A DNA stretch of 64,000 nucleotides from Halovivax asiaticus JCM 14624 (GCF_000337515.1 NZ_AOIQ01000017.1:1-64000), one strand, 5' to 3'. Shown: positions 52,475-62,507, counted from the stretch's first letter. Notes: generated by a model not told the origin, from the letters alone. Made by a program: numbers and translations.

Positions 52475-52645
52475 GCACTCGACTTCGATGGCCGGTTCGA
52501 TATTCGTAATCGGCTCGTTACTGCGCAGTAGGTGGCGGTTTCGCCGGAGATCGGAACGAAACCGACAGCCAGGAAACCGTTTTCGACTGTCACCGTTCGT
52601 GGACAGTCGTCAGTTTTAGGGCGACCCCGGCCTCCCTCTCTGACA

Positions 52646-54499
52646 GTGCAACCAGCGCGGATCTTCGACGCCTTTCCCGCCCCGAGTTACCGCGGGAATC
52701 AGGAACGAGCCCTCCAGGACATTCGCGACGCGTTTGCGACCGGCAACGACGTGGTCTTCGTGCGCGCACCGACGGGCAGCGGCAAGTCCCTGCTCGCTCG
52801 CGCGATCGCCGGCTGTGCGCGCACCGTCGAGGAGGCCGAGCCGAGCGAGGCCAGCGGCGCCTACTACACCACGCCGCAGGTCTCACAGTTAGACGACGTC
52901 GCCGAGGACGACCTGCTGGCCGACCTGAACATCATCCGCGGGAAGGGCAACTACAGCTGTATCCTCCCCGGCGAGGAGGGCACGCCGGTGAACCAGGCGC
53001 CCTGTGTGCGCGAGCGCGGCTACGACTGCGACGTCAAACACCGCTGTCCGTACTTCTCCGACCGCGCAATTGCCTCCAATCGCGAGATCGCGGCGATGAC
53101 GCTCGCGTACTTCATGCAGACCGCGGGCAGCGAGGTCTTTCGCAAGCGCGACGTCGTCGTCATCGACGAGGCCCACGGCCTCGCCGAGTGGGCCGAGATG
53201 TACGCGACGATCCACCTCGGCCCGCGGACGATCCCGTTCTGGGACGACCTCCGAGTGCCAGATCTCGACGCCGCCGACACAGATCCGATCGAGCGGGCGG
53301 CAACCTACGCCGAGAACCTCGCCGAGGTCTGTACTCGCCGCAAGGACGAGTTGCTCGCCCAGGAGCAACTCACGCCCGCAGGGGTTCGCGAACGCGACCG
53401 TCTGCAGGAACTCATCGGCGAACTCGACTGGTTCGTCTCAGACTATCGCGATCCCCAGAGTCCGACCACGTGGCTGGTCGACCAGACTACCCCGCCGGCC
53501 GACGCGTCGACGAGCGACGAGGCTGTCGGGCCGTCGGACGGCGCGGGCGACGGACCCGCAGGCGGGCCGGTGACGATTAAACCGATGGATCCCGAGCGCT
53601 ACCTCGCGCACACGGTCTGGGATCGGGGGAACAAGTTTGCCTTGCTCTCGGCGACGATCCTCAACAAGGACGCGTTCTGTCGACAGGTCGGTCTCGACCC
53701 CGACGACGTCGCGCTCGTCGACGTCGGCCACACTTTCCCCGTCGAGAATCGGCCGCTGTACGACGTCACGCAGGGGAAGATGACCTACGAGCACCGCGAC
53801 GAGACACTCCCGAAGATCGCGCGCACCATCGTCCGGATCATGGCGGCCCACCCCGAGGAGAAGGGGATCGTCCACGCCCACTCCTACGACATCCAGGAGC
53901 GTCTGGCCGAGATGCTCGACGATTTCGGCGTCGGTGCCCGGGTTCGAACGCACGATCGCGACGGCCGCGACGCCGCTCTGAACGCCTGGAAAGCCTCGGA
54001 CGAACCCGACGTCTTCCTCTCGGTGAAGATGGAGGAAGCGCTCGATCTGAAGGGCGACCTCGCGCGCTGGCAGGTCCTCTGCAAGGCGCCGTTCCAGAAC
54101 ACCAGCGACTCCCGGGTGGCCCATCGCCTCGCCGAGGGACAGTGGGCCTGGTACTACCGGGCGACGCTCCGAACGGTCATGCAGGCCTGCGGTCGCGTCG
54201 TCCGCGCCCCCGACGACTATGGGGCGACCTACCTCGCCGACGAGAGCCTGCTCGATTGTTTCGACCGCGCTCGATCCGACATGCCCGACTGGTTCGCCGA
54301 ACAGGTCGATCGCATGTCGATGCCGGACCTCCCGACGTTCGAGCCATCGGCCGCAGTCGGCGACGCGAGCGCGACCCCCGCTCCGACGCCCGACCGCTCG
54401 CCGACTGGCACCGAGAACGATTCGACTGACTCACCGACACGACGCTCCCGCCGAGAACAGTCGAGCCCGCTGGCGGACGTCTGGGACACCGACGGGTGA
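52646..54499 (+). CDS. ATP-dependent DNA helicase, Rad3/XPD family
   Basis: A 617-residue superfamily 2 helicase. Walker A is VRAPTGSGKSLLARA (about residues 37-51), motif II is VVVIDEAHGL (about 170-179), and the C-terminal half has ALLSATILNK (motif III), the SVKMEEALDLKGD region (motif V) and MQACGRVVRAPDDYG (motif VI, QxxGRxxR). Four cysteines between Walker A and motif II (NYSC, APC, YDC, HRC) match the iron-sulfur cluster of XPD/DinG helicases. It unwinds DNA 5' to 3' in repair or recombination. The start is uncertain: I choose the GTG at 52646 (VQPARIFDAFPAPSYR), since sequence upstream does not resemble the family. The C-terminal 80 residues are disordered. Confidence 0.9.
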   Translation: MQPARIFDAFPAPSYRGNQERALQDIRDAFATGNDVVFVRAPTGSGKSLLARAIAGCARTVEEAEPSEASGAYYTTPQVSQLDDVAEDDLLADLNIIRGKGNYSCILPGEEGTPVNQAPCVRERGYDCDVKHRCPYFSDRAIASNREIAAMTLAYFMQTAGSEVFRKRDVVVIDEAHGLAEWAEMYATIHLGPRTIPFWDDLRVPDLDAADTDPIERAATYAENLAEVCTRRKDELLAQEQLTPAGVRERDRLQELIGELDWFVSDYRDPQSPTTWLVDQTTPPADASTSDEAVGPSDGAGDGPAGGPVTIKPMDPERYLAHTVWDRGNKFALLSATILNKDAFCRQVGLDPDDVALVDVGHTFPVENRPLYDVTQGKMTYEHRDETLPKIARTIVRIMAAHPEEKGIVHAHSYDIQERLAEMLDDFGVGARVRTHDRDGRDAALNAWKASDEPDVFLSVKMEEALDLKGDLARWQVLCKAPFQNTSDSRVAHRLAEGQWAWYYRATLRTVMQACGRVVRAPDDYGATYLADESLLDCFDRARSDMPDWFAEQVDRMSMPDLPTFEPSAAVGDASATPAPTPDRSPTGTENDSTDSPTRRSRREQSSPLADVWDTDG

Positions 54500-54519
54500 T
54501 CGGTGCGGTCGAGCCGTCT

Positions 54520-54606
54520 TCAGAGAAGCGCCGAGGCGCTGTACGCGACCACGGACGAGACCATGAGGAACGCGAACAGGATCGCGATGAGCTGATTCTT
54601 GTCCAT
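54520..54606 (-). CDS. 28-residue single-helix membrane microprotein
   Basis: MDKNQLIAILFAFLMVSSVV plus AYSASALL is one membrane helix with a charged N-terminus. As I recall, nearly the same short sequence is annotated in several haloarchaea, which would mean it is conserved as protein. It lies convergent to the helicase gene, 20 bases after its stop, and upstream of no obvious partner. Role unknown. Confidence 0.6.
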   Translation of the reverse strand: MDKNQLIAILFAFLMVSSVVAYSASALL

Positions 54607-54804
54607 GGTCGGCCCACACGGTGAACTCTCATGAAAGTCACGACCGGCCCGTGGCGCTCGTCGGCGGCGCGTCGACTCCTGCCTGCCCGTCGTGTCCGCC
54701 GAGCCGTGTCCCCTCGCTGTCGGTGACGCCGCCGATGGCTGCACCGTCGTCCGCCGTTTGCGTGTGTCGCCGAATCCGTCACGTTCGACCGGCCGTCCAG
54801 GTGT

Positions 54805-55998
54805 TCACTCGACCGTCGCGTCTAGGACGGCGTGGACGACGCCCGCGCTGTGGGTCTTGACGCGGCGTTGCTCGACGTCGACGAGTTCACGCCCGGTGTC
54901 TGCGACTGCACTCCCGAGTCGCGATCGTGGTCGGTCAGGGAGGCGATTTTCCGGGCAGGCCTCGTGATAGTGGAGGGTGCCGCCCGACTCGAGCGCGTCG
55001 AGCGCGACCGGGAGGAACTCGTGGCCGGCGTTTGCCCGCGACTCGGGTTCCTCGCTCGATCGGGAGGTGTCGGCTCCGGAGTGGTGCGGATCGCTATCGG
55101 CGGCGCTCGTCCCGTAGTAGCCCATGACCACTCTGTCCACGTCCACGTCTGGCGCGACGTCGCGACAGTCGGCGTTGTACGCGTCGATCCTGTCGGCGAC
55201 GCCGTTTGCGACGGCGTTCTCGAGCAGGTACCGAAACGCGGTCGGGTTCAGTTCCGTCGCCGTCACGCTGGCGCCGGCACGAGCCATCGGGAGCGTGAAG
55301 TAGCCGATCCCGGCGAACATGTCGAGGACTTGTTCGTCGGTCTCGACGACGTCGCCCATCCGGACCCGTTCGGCCTGATTGCCGGGGGAGAACATGACCT
55401 CGCTCGGATCGAGCGCGTAGTGCGTGCCGTGTTCGACGTGGACCGTCTCCGTGTCCCGCTCGCCAGCGAGGTGACGGGTCTGCGGTTCGCGTCCGACGCC
55501 GTCGATGCCCTCGTCCGCGAGGACGGTCGCCGCACCACCGTGGAGGTCGAGCAGTGCGTCTGCGACGGCTTCCTCGTCGGGACACGCTGGCGGGATCGTC
55601 ACGAGGACGACGTCCCCGACGACGGCCCAGGAGCCGGGGGCGTTCTCGAGGTCCGCTTCGGTCCAGCCCTGCGTTTCGAGCACGTCGTCGAGATCGGTCG
55701 TCCGGTACGTCGGATCCACCTGTCGAACGATGTCGTCGACCTGCGTCTCCGTGGGCGGCCGGGTCACAGGCAATGCGATCTTCCCGTCAGTGGACGGGCT
55801 GATGGCGCGCTCGTCGTCGTAGACGCCCTCGGTGCGGAGGGATTCGATCGCGATCTCCGTTCGCGGTTCCGGGACGAGGACGGCGAGCGGGCCGTCTTCG
55901 GCGACGCGATCGAGGACGTCGTCGGTGACTCGACTGGGGACCTCGTCGCTCGACCCACGGTCGTGGTTGTCGTCGTTCACAGTACGCTCGTCACTCAT
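54805..55998 (-). CDS. tRNA methyltransferase/wybutosine-type enzyme of the Trm5/Taw2 family
   Basis: A 397-residue class I SAM-dependent enzyme. A helical N-terminal domain (to about residue 170) is followed by the Trm5/TYW2 core: EVMFSPGNQAERVRMGD, then the SAM loop VLDMFAGIGYFTLPMA (about 224-239), TATELNPTAFRYLLENA and the motif VVMGYYGTS, where N/D-P-P is replaced. LHYHEACPENRLP (about 340) is closer to Taw2, which transfers an aminocarboxypropyl group in wyosine synthesis on tRNA-Phe, than to Trm5, which makes m1G37. I lean toward Taw2. Start at the ATG at 55998. Confidence 0.85.
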   Translation of the reverse strand: MSDERTVNDDNHDRGSSDEVPSRVTDDVLDRVAEDGPLAVLVPEPRTEIAIESLRTEGVYDDERAISPSTDGKIALPVTRPPTETQVDDIVRQVDPTYRTTDLDDVLETQGWTEADLENAPGSWAVVGDVVLVTIPPACPDEEAVADALLDLHGGAATVLADEGIDGVGREPQTRHLAGERDTETVHVEHGTHYALDPSEVMFSPGNQAERVRMGDVVETDEQVLDMFAGIGYFTLPMARAGASVTATELNPTAFRYLLENAVANGVADRIDAYNADCRDVAPDVDVDRVVMGYYGTSAADSDPHHSGADTSRSSEEPESRANAGHEFLPVALDALESGGTLHYHEACPENRLPDRPRSRLGSAVADTGRELVDVEQRRVKTHSAGVVHAVLDATVE

Positions 55999-56059
55999 CG
56001 GTTCTCACTCGCCCCGATCTCCGCTGTCCGCTGCTCAATCATCCGCTTTCCCCGCTCCA

Positions 56060-57208
56060 TCATCCGCCGTCACTCGCTCGTTCGTCGGTCTGTTGGTCCG
56101 GCAGGACGTGCAGGCCGGCTCGGCTCTTGAGAACGCGAACCGTCTCCGCGTCGGGGTCGACGTAGTCCGGGCGCGCGATCGTCTTCGCCTCGTAGGTCTC
56201 CGGGTCGAGCACCTGGATCGCGTGCTCGTCCTCGACGGTGACCAGCGTCGTCTCGACGCCGTCTTCCTGTGTCCCGAGCTTCCGTGCGTCCGGACTCACA
56301 CCGTCTTCGTGGGCTGCCTCGTAGCGCCCCCCGCTCGTCAGCCGGACGCCTTTCAGATTGCCGCGGGCGCTTCGGACGAGGACCGGGCCGTCATCGTCGT
56401 CAGCGAGGTCGACGACGTCACCGGGCGTGTACGGCGGGAGCCTGATGGCGAACGTGACGCGGTAGACCTCGTTGCCGTCCTCGTCCTCGGTGACGAGCGT
56501 CTCCGAGTCGGTGACGGTGCCGCCGAACTCCTCGACCACCTTGTAGGCGATCTTCTTGCCGATCTTGGTCGTCGACACCTTCACGTCGAGGCCGGCGTCG
56601 ACCTCGCCCATCTCGGTGACGAAGGCGTTTCGATCGCCCGTGGCCTCCATGTCGGCCACGACCTCGTTCGCGATCTCCTTCGTGCGCGCAAGCTCTTCGG
56701 CACTCGGCGTGCGGTCCGCCGCGCGGAGCTGGACGAGACTGGCGTAGTAGTCGCCGGCGATCCGCCCACATCGGGTGCAGGTTCCGCGGGCGATCGTCAC
56801 CGGCACGACGACCTCCTCGGAGACGGGTTCGTCCCGGACGACTCCGGTGAAGTGACAGTGCATCCGGATCGTATTCTGGTCGACGTGTTCGGGTTCGACC
56901 TGCCAGGCGACGTCCTCGACGTCGACGTGGACGCCGAGGGCCTCGCTCACCGCGTCGATCGCGACGTCGGTGTAATCGACGGCGTCGACGTCGACCCAGC
57001 GTTCGCCCTTCTTTACCGCACCACACCGGCCGCAGACGGGGACGGTGAGGTCGTCGGGTGCGTCGACGAACTCGAAGTCGTCGAAGTAACACGACCGACA
57101 GAGGTCGACGGACGCAGACGGCCGGAGTGACCCCGTCGCCTCGTCGTCGGGTGGTCGTTCCGGGACCTGTCCCCCACATCGGGGACAGAACGCGCGTGAA
57201 TCGCTCAT
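56060..57208 (-). CDS. nmd3: NMD3-family ribosome biogenesis protein
   Basis: A 382-residue protein with the NMD3 zinc-binding N-terminus: FCPRCGGQ, LCRSCYFDDF, VPVCGRCGAVKKGERW and later GTCTRCGRIAGDYY, four CxxC pairs. The middle (LARTKEIANEVVADMEATGDRNAFVTEMGEV and DVKVSTTKIGKKIAYKVVEEFGG) is the conserved NMD3 core, and an SH3-like beta part follows. In eukaryotes NMD3 is the 60S export adaptor; in archaea it presumably acts in 50S maturation. It lies 61 bases upstream of the Taw2-like gene on the same strand, so two RNA-related genes may share a transcript. Confidence 0.93.
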   Translation of the reverse strand: MSDSRAFCPRCGGQVPERPPDDEATGSLRPSASVDLCRSCYFDDFEFVDAPDDLTVPVCGRCGAVKKGERWVDVDAVDYTDVAIDAVSEALGVHVDVEDVAWQVEPEHVDQNTIRMHCHFTGVVRDEPVSEEVVVPVTIARGTCTRCGRIAGDYYASLVQLRAADRTPSAEELARTKEIANEVVADMEATGDRNAFVTEMGEVDAGLDVKVSTTKIGKKIAYKVVEEFGGTVTDSETLVTEDEDGNEVYRVTFAIRLPPYTPGDVVDLADDDDGPVLVRSARGNLKGVRLTSGGRYEAAHEDGVSPDARKLGTQEDGVETTLVTVEDEHAIQVLDPETYEAKTIARPDYVDPDAETVRVLKSRAGLHVLPDQQTDERASDGG

Positions 57209-57600
57209 GGACCGGAATTGGGACCGGATTCGGATAAGCGGCGCGTTCGACCGGTTTCGGATCGCGTCGTCCGATACGTCTCCGACATTGGCTACGAAGA
57301 CCGAGCCGCCGGGGAACGCCCGTCTCTGTTCTCGCTACGCCGCTTGGAAATGCCCCTTCATGTCCCAGGCATATCTCGCTCTCATCCGAGGGATCGAAAC
57401 CAACAGCCTGCGTTTCCCCGGCGCGTCAGACGTCATCGTGTCGAGTGGTTTCCACGCGAAACGAAGGGGTTCGCCGCCGGCCCCATCCGATGGTCATATT
57501 CCCACTGGCGAGGCCGCACGGACGATGGGCCGGTTCCGGGCAGGCGGCAGGGTCGTCGCCCAACACGGCGTTTATCCCGTCACGCTACGTACGTGTTCGT
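57209..57600. other. Intergenic region between nmd3 and htpX
   Basis: A 392-base stretch between two divergent genes. Its open frames do not look like haloarchaeal protein. It presumably carries the nmd3 promoter on the left and the htpX promoter on the right, where acacggcgtttatccc at about 57560-57578 contains a TATA-like TTTAT about 30 bases before the htpX ATG. Confidence 0.4.
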
Positions 57601-58485
57601 ATGCAATGGAAACCGGACTGGGGGCTTCGGGCGCGAATGGGGGTTACGATGTTTCTGCTGTTTGGCCTGTACATCGTCTTTGCCGGTGGGATTACGCTGT
57701 ACACGAGCGGCGGCCCGTTCATCTTCATCGTCCTCTTCGGCGGCTTTTCGATCGTCCAGTACTACTTCAGCGACACGCTCACGCTGAAGAGCATGGGTGC
57801 GAAGACGGTCTCTGCCGAGGAGTACCCGGACCTCCACCGAATGATCGAGCGCCTCTCTCAGCAGGCGGACCTGCCCAAACCGAAAGTGGCCGTCGTCGAC
57901 GAAAACGTCCCCAACGCGTTCGCGACGGGTCGCAACCAGAAGAACGCGGCCGTCGCCGTGACGACCGGCTTGCTCCGAACGCTCGATCAGGACGAACTGG
58001 AGGGCGTGCTCGCGCATGAACTCGCGCACGTGAAGAATCGCGATATGATGGTGATGACCTTCGCCTCCCTCCTGGGCACGATCGCGTTCATGTTCGTCCG
58101 CTGGGGTGCCTTCTTCGGGGGCGGTCGTCGCGGCGGTAATCGTGGTGGCGGTGGCATCGTCGTGGCCATCGTGCTCTCGCTGGTCGTCTGGATCCTGAGC
58201 TACATCCTCATGCGCGCGCTCTCGCGCTACCGCGAGTACTCGGCCGACCGGGGCGCGGCGGCGATCACGGGTAAGCCATCGGCTCTCGCCTCCGCGCTCG
58301 TCTCCATCTCCGACGGCGTCGCGGACATTCCGGACAGCGATCTTCGCGACGAGGCCGAGATGAACGCGTTTTTCATCATCCCGCTCAAGTCCGGCATCGT
58401 CGGGCGACTGTTTGCGACGCACCCACCAACAGAGAAGCGAATCGAACAGTTGCGATCACTCGAACGCGAGATGGAGAGTTTCTGA
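57601..58485 (+). CDS. htpX: HtpX-type membrane zinc metalloprotease (M48)
   Basis: A 294-residue protein. Two N-terminal membrane segments (MFLLFGLYIVFAGGITLY and FIFIVLFGGFSIVQYYF), then a cytosolic protease domain with GVLAHELAHVKNRD (HExxH, about residues 136-150) and the third zinc ligand in YREYSADRGAA (about 208-218). Two further membrane segments lie between. HtpX degrades misfolded membrane proteins, in bacteria together with FtsH. A Gly/Arg stretch (GGGRRGGNRGGGG, about 173-185) is a loop peculiar to haloarchaeal members. Start ATG at 57601; no upstream ATG gives sensible sequence. Confidence 0.95.
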   Translation: MQWKPDWGLRARMGVTMFLLFGLYIVFAGGITLYTSGGPFIFIVLFGGFSIVQYYFSDTLTLKSMGAKTVSAEEYPDLHRMIERLSQQADLPKPKVAVVDENVPNAFATGRNQKNAAVAVTTGLLRTLDQDELEGVLAHELAHVKNRDMMVMTFASLLGTIAFMFVRWGAFFGGGRRGGNRGGGGIVVAIVLSLVVWILSYILMRALSRYREYSADRGAAAITGKPSALASALVSISDGVADIPDSDLRDEAEMNAFFIIPLKSGIVGRLFATHPPTEKRIEQLRSLEREMESF

Positions 58486-58600
58486 GCCGACCGCCCACGA
58501 TGTGGATAACCCCGGGTGGGCCGCGGTTCGCGGCCGTTCGCCTGACCGGCCGACTCGCAGAATCCGCACTCACTGGGTCCCCGACTGAATCACGCGTCCA

Positions 58601-59890
58601 CTACGCCCCAGTCTTCTCGACCTGATACCACTCGCCGTCCCAGCTGAAGACGTACTCGAACGCACACCGGATGGTCACGATCCCGAACCCGGGATAGACC
58701 AGCGGCGCGAGCAACGCACTCCAGGAGAGATCCGGGACGTGCCCCTTCCGACTATCGTAATACAGGACAGGAAGAATCGTCACGGCTACGGCTAGCAGGG
58801 GCAGTACCGCGTACTTGGTGTAGCCGTAGTACGCGAGGACGGCCACCTTCGAGACCAGCGCGACCATGAAGACGCTCGCGGTGAGACTCGTCGCGAGTCT
58901 GAGCGTCGAGGCCGCCCCGCGCAGCCCGCTCGGTTCGAACCCGCCGGTCAGTGCCTTCTGGAAGACCTCGATGTGGCCGAGTCGCCAGCGCTTTCGCTGG
59001 CCCCAGAGGTCGCGCATCGTGTGCGGTGCCTCCATCTCGTTCGTGAGGTTCCGCGCCTGGCGGACGTCGAGCCCCTGCCGGAAGCAGGTGTGGGCGAAAT
59101 CGATGTCTTCGGTGACGACGTCGTTGAGTCCGCCGACGGCGTCGAAGGCCTCGCGGGTAAACGCCGACGACGAACTGCGACAGTAGGTGAAGCCGAGTGG
59201 CTCGACGAGTTTGTAACTCGCGTGAAACAGCAGCCGTTCACAGTAGGCGAGGGTCTCGACCGGCCCGTTCGCCCGTGGGACCCGCCGTGCCTGGAAGACG
59301 TCTCGATCCTCCTCGACGAGGGCGTACATCGCCGTCGGGACGAAGTCCGGGTCGACCCACTCGTCGGCGTCGAACGCACAGAAGTACTCGGCGTCGAGGC
59401 GGGAAACCGCGTCGTTGATCGCGCGCGCTTTCGACCCCGGCTGCCGATTGGTCAGGACCTGGACGTCAGAATGCGACGCGAGCTCTTCGGCGACGGCGAT
59501 GGTCTCGTCGTCACCAGGTTCCGTGACGATCGCGACGGAGACGTTCCTGTAGTTCGATTTCAGGAGCGACTCGACACTCGTTCGGAGCACGTCGCCGTCT
59601 CCGTAGACGGGGACGATCGCCGTGATCGGCGGTCCTTCTGTCAGCCGTTCGTCCGGATCGGGACTGGTGAATACCTCGCGCGTGAGCAGGAGTCCCGAGA
59701 GCGTTGCCAGCACGGTGAACACGAGCACAGCTGGGACGGCACTGACGGTCACGATCTCGATGACGAGCCAGGGAAGCGTCGTGATCAGCGTCAACTGCTG
59801 GACGCCGTTGTAGACGCCGAATGCGAGACAGAGCCCAGTGCCGAAGAATGACCCGCTGAGCCCAGCAAGTCGGCGTACATCCACGGTCAT
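58601..59890 (-). CDS. Membrane glycosyltransferase, family 2
   Basis: A 429-residue processive-type GT2 enzyme. Two N-terminal membrane segments are followed by the catalytic domain: ITAIVPVYGDGDVLRTSVESLLKSNYRNVSVAIV (about residues 85-118), CAFDADEWVDPDFVP (DxD, about 169-183), VVTEDIDFAHTCFRQG (ED motif) and RKRWRLGHIE (Q/RxxRW motif). Two or three C-terminal membrane segments close it. This resembles polysaccharide synthases such as hyaluronan or cellulose synthase-like enzymes. Sugar and product unknown. No other polysaccharide genes are adjacent. Confidence 0.9.
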   Translation of the reverse strand: MTVDVRRLAGLSGSFFGTGLCLAFGVYNGVQQLTLITTLPWLVIEIVTVSAVPAVLVFTVLATLSGLLLTREVFTSPDPDERLTEGPPITAIVPVYGDGDVLRTSVESLLKSNYRNVSVAIVTEPGDDETIAVAEELASHSDVQVLTNRQPGSKARAINDAVSRLDAEYFCAFDADEWVDPDFVPTAMYALVEEDRDVFQARRVPRANGPVETLAYCERLLFHASYKLVEPLGFTYCRSSSSAFTREAFDAVGGLNDVVTEDIDFAHTCFRQGLDVRQARNLTNEMEAPHTMRDLWGQRKRWRLGHIEVFQKALTGGFEPSGLRGAASTLRLATSLTASVFMVALVSKVAVLAYYGYTKYAVLPLLAVAVTILPVLYYDSRKGHVPDLSWSALLAPLVYPGFGIVTIRCAFEYVFSWDGEWYQVEKTGA

Positions 59891-60223
59891 TGTGATGTCT
59901 GACTAACTCTTTCGGTATAAATCCATCCGTTTACTCGCGAGGGATTTTTTCCACATCGATCATCTGGGTGATAACTAATCGCCGTATCCATCCCAGCGCC
60001 GGTCGCAATGGATCGACTGTCTGTGTGCCTGTCTGAGTACGTCGCTTCTGGTGTCTGTGAAGCGTCGGTGGGGTTGATCGCGGTCGGTCCCGAGCGGATC
60101 GAAACCGGTTATCATCCGGTCGTTTGCGCTCGCTTTGCTGCGTGAGCGGGCTGGTGGATGGGAGCGATGGGACGGGTGAACGGATCCGCGTATCCTTTTG
60201 AGTGTCCATCCCCCAGTTGACGT
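59891..60223. other. Intergenic region, no gene called
   Basis: A 333-base stretch between divergent genes. I see no frame with credible haloarchaeal composition. The glycosyltransferase side has TATA-like ctttcggtataaatcc near 59910, and the pspAB side has tatccttttgagtg near 60190. No repeat or hairpin of note. Confidence 0.4.
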
Positions 60224-60856
60224 ATGGGAGTACTCGACGGATTGCGAGCAGCACTGGGGCTTCGCGCCGAGGCGGACGCCCGTCGTGAGGCCGACCCGGA
60301 GGACCTCTTCGGCATGAGCACCGCCTACATGACGATGCAGGCTGATCTGGGCTACGAGTCGGTTGGCGAAGCGGCGCTGTGTTTCTCGGGGGTCGACGCG
60401 AGCAGTTTCCACGAGACCGTCGACGACGTCGAGGCGATCCTCGAAGCCGGTCAGGAAGAGACCGGTACCGAGTTCACCGTTACGGCTGACGGCCACGGCT
60501 ACGAGTGGGTCGTCCTCGCCGACGACGACCCCGAAGATCTGGTGACGAGCATGCACTTCGCCGCGGACACCTTCGTCGAACAGGGGTACGGCTCCCGGCT
60601 GCTCGCCGCCGTCTTCGGCTACGAGGCCAACGAGGGTCGGACCGGCGACGTTGACTCGTCACAGCGGGCGTACTGGATCTACTCCTTCCGTCGTGGCTCG
60701 TTCTATCCATTTGCGCCCGCGGGCGATCGTGACCGTGATCACAGCGTCGAGTTCAAACTCGAATCCGTCCTCGGCGGCGAACTCGATGTGGAGGCCGACA
60801 AGGAGTACTGGTACCCGCTCTGGCCGAGCGAGAACGGGATCCACCCCTGGGAGTGA
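60224..60856 (+). CDS. pspAB: PspA-associated protein PspAB
   Basis: A 210-residue protein of the PspAB family: MGVLDGLRAALGLRAEADAR, GMSTAYMTMQADLGYESVGEAALCF, VVLADDDPEDLVTSMHFAADTF and the end FYPFAPAGDRDRDHSVEFKLESVL with KEYWYPLWPSENGIHPWE. In haloarchaea and actinobacteria such proteins are linked to the phage-shock protein PspA, and thus to membrane stress. No PspA or other Psp gene is adjacent here. Start ATG at 60224 with family N-terminus intact. Confidence 0.9.
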   Translation: MGVLDGLRAALGLRAEADARREADPEDLFGMSTAYMTMQADLGYESVGEAALCFSGVDASSFHETVDDVEAILEAGQEETGTEFTVTADGHGYEWVVLADDDPEDLVTSMHFAADTFVEQGYGSRLLAAVFGYEANEGRTGDVDSSQRAYWIYSFRRGSFYPFAPAGDRDRDHSVEFKLESVLGGELDVEADKEYWYPLWPSENGIHPWE

Positions 60857-60941
60857 CCCTCGCCGAGCGGGTTAGCCAACCATCGTGAGAGGGTGCGACC
60901 GATGAATACATGTTTTTGAACGGTGAATCATACCGATAGAG

Positions 60942-61313
60942 ATGGTCACATCCGTCCGGTCTCGGCTCTTCTCCGAATTCGCGCTCGTTGTTCTCAGCGG
61001 GTTGGTCCTCGTCGCGTTTGGATCCGGGCTCGTGATCGAAACGAGCGTGACGGTCAACTCGCTCCCACCGGTGGTCTTCGGACTCTGTGGGGTGTACGGC
61101 CTCGCGATTGGCGGTTCGATGCATATCGACGCCCTTCACCACGCGTTCGATCGGGCCCAACCCTTGATCATAGGGCTGACAGTATTTTTCGGCAACCTTC
61201 TCCTGTTCGACGTCTTCGCCGACGGTATCCAGTTGCTGCCTGCGGCCTCACTCGCTATCGGACTCGGGGTACTCACCGGTACGCTCGGCGTCGCAACTCT
61301 CCGCTCCACGTAG
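60942..61313 (+). CDS. Hypothetical membrane protein
   Basis: A 123-residue protein with four likely membrane helices (FALVVLSGLVLVAFGSGLVI, VVFGLCGVYGLAIGGSM, PLIIGLTVFFGNLLLFDVF and LLPAASLAIGLGVLTGTLGV). A His-containing loop (MHIDALHHAF) lies between helices two and three. I do not recognise the family. It stands alone between pspAB and radA on the plus strand. Confidence 0.65.
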   Translation: MVTSVRSRLFSEFALVVLSGLVLVAFGSGLVIETSVTVNSLPPVVFGLCGVYGLAIGGSMHIDALHHAFDRAQPLIIGLTVFFGNLLLFDVFADGIQLLPAASLAIGLGVLTGTLGVATLRST

Positions 61314-61464
61314 GGAATCCTGTTCCTCCACTCACTGCCGCGCGGGAGCCGTCTCGTGTCTCGCCCTTCTCTTGGCTGTGTTTTCAGCGCCCCGCCTCCG
61401 GGCACTTTCACTTTCACTCTCCTGTTAACGAGGGTTTATGCCCCATCCGGCGCAAGCGAGATGT

Positions 61465-62499
61465 ATGGCAACAGACGCAGACCTCGAGACGCTGCCGGGC
61501 GTCGGCCCGGCGACGGCGGACAAACTCACAGATGCCGGCTTCGACTCCTTCCAGAGTCTGGCGGTCGCCTCCCCGTCGGAACTGTCGAACACGGCGGACG
61601 TCGGCGAGTCGACGGCTGCGGACATCGTCTCGGCTGCCCGCGACGCGGCCGACGTCGGTGGCTTCGAGACCGGCTCTACCGTGCTCGAACGGCGCAACAA
61701 GATCGGCAAACTCTCCTGGCACATCGACGAGGTCGACGACCTCCTCGGGGGCGGGATCGAGACCCAGTCGATCACCGAAGTCTACGGCGAGTTCGGTGCC
61801 GGGAAGTCCCAGGTCACCCACCAGATGGCCGTCAACGTCCAGCTCCCCAAGGAAGTTGGTGGCCTCCACGGCTCGTGCATCTTCGTCGACTCCGAGGACA
61901 CGTTCCGCCCGGAACGAATCGACGACATGGTTCGGGGCCTCCCCGACGAGGCCATCGAGGCCGCCCTCGAGGACCGCGAGATCGAGGGCTCGGCCGACGA
62001 CGAAGCGGCGATCGAGGAACTCGTCGACGCCGTCCTCGAGAAGATCCACGTCGCGAAGGCCTTCAACTCCAACCACCAGATGCTGCTGGCCGAGAAAGCG
62101 AAGGAACTCGCCAGCGAACACGAAGACTCCGACTACCCCGTCCGACTGCTCTGTGTCGACTCACTGACCGCTCACTTCCGCGCCGAGTACGTCGGCCGTG
62201 GCGAACTCGCCGGCCGCCAGCAGAAACTCAACAAACACCTCCACGACATCGACAAGGTCGGCAACCTCTACAACTGCGCCGTCATCGTGACGAACCAGGT
62301 CGCCTCGAACCCAGACTCGTTCTTCGGCGACCCGACCCAGCCCATCGGTGGCAACATCCTCGGCCACAAGTCCACCTTCCGCATGTACCTCCGCAAGTCC
62401 AAAGGCACCAAGCGGATCGTCCGCCTCGTCGACGCACCCAACCTCGCCGACGGTGAAGCCGTCATGCGCGTCGAGGACGAAGGTCTCGTTCCGGAATAA
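61465..62499 (+). CDS. radA: DNA repair and recombination protein RadA
   Basis: A 344-residue archaeal recombinase (Rad51/RecA family) that forms filaments on single-stranded DNA and drives strand exchange. An N-terminal helix-hairpin-helix domain ([20 protein letters not shown], residues 6-25) is followed by the polymerisation motif region and Walker [10 protein letters not shown] (about 112-120), Walker B LLCVDSL (about 229-235) and the L2 region with VTNQVASNP. The length is typical and there is no intein, unlike some haloarchaeal radA genes. The ATG at 61465 yields MATDADLE, the usual haloarchaeal start. A large hairpin follows the stop. Confidence 0.97.
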   Translation: MATDADLETLPGVGPATADKLTDAGFDSFQSLAVASPSELSNTADVGESTAADIVSAARDAADVGGFETGSTVLERRNKIGKLSWHIDEVDDLLGGGIETQSITEVYGEFGAGKSQVTHQMAVNVQLPKEVGGLHGSCIFVDSEDTFRPERIDDMVRGLPDEAIEAALEDREIEGSADDEAAIEELVDAVLEKIHVAKAFNSNHQMLLAEKAKELASEHEDSDYPVRLLCVDSLTAHFRAEYVGRGELAGRQQKLNKHLHDIDKVGNLYNCAVIVTNQVASNPDSFFGDPTQPIGGNILGHKSTFRMYLRKSKGTKRIVRLVDAPNLADGEAVMRVEDEGLVPE

Positions 62500-62507
62500 C
62501 AACGAAC

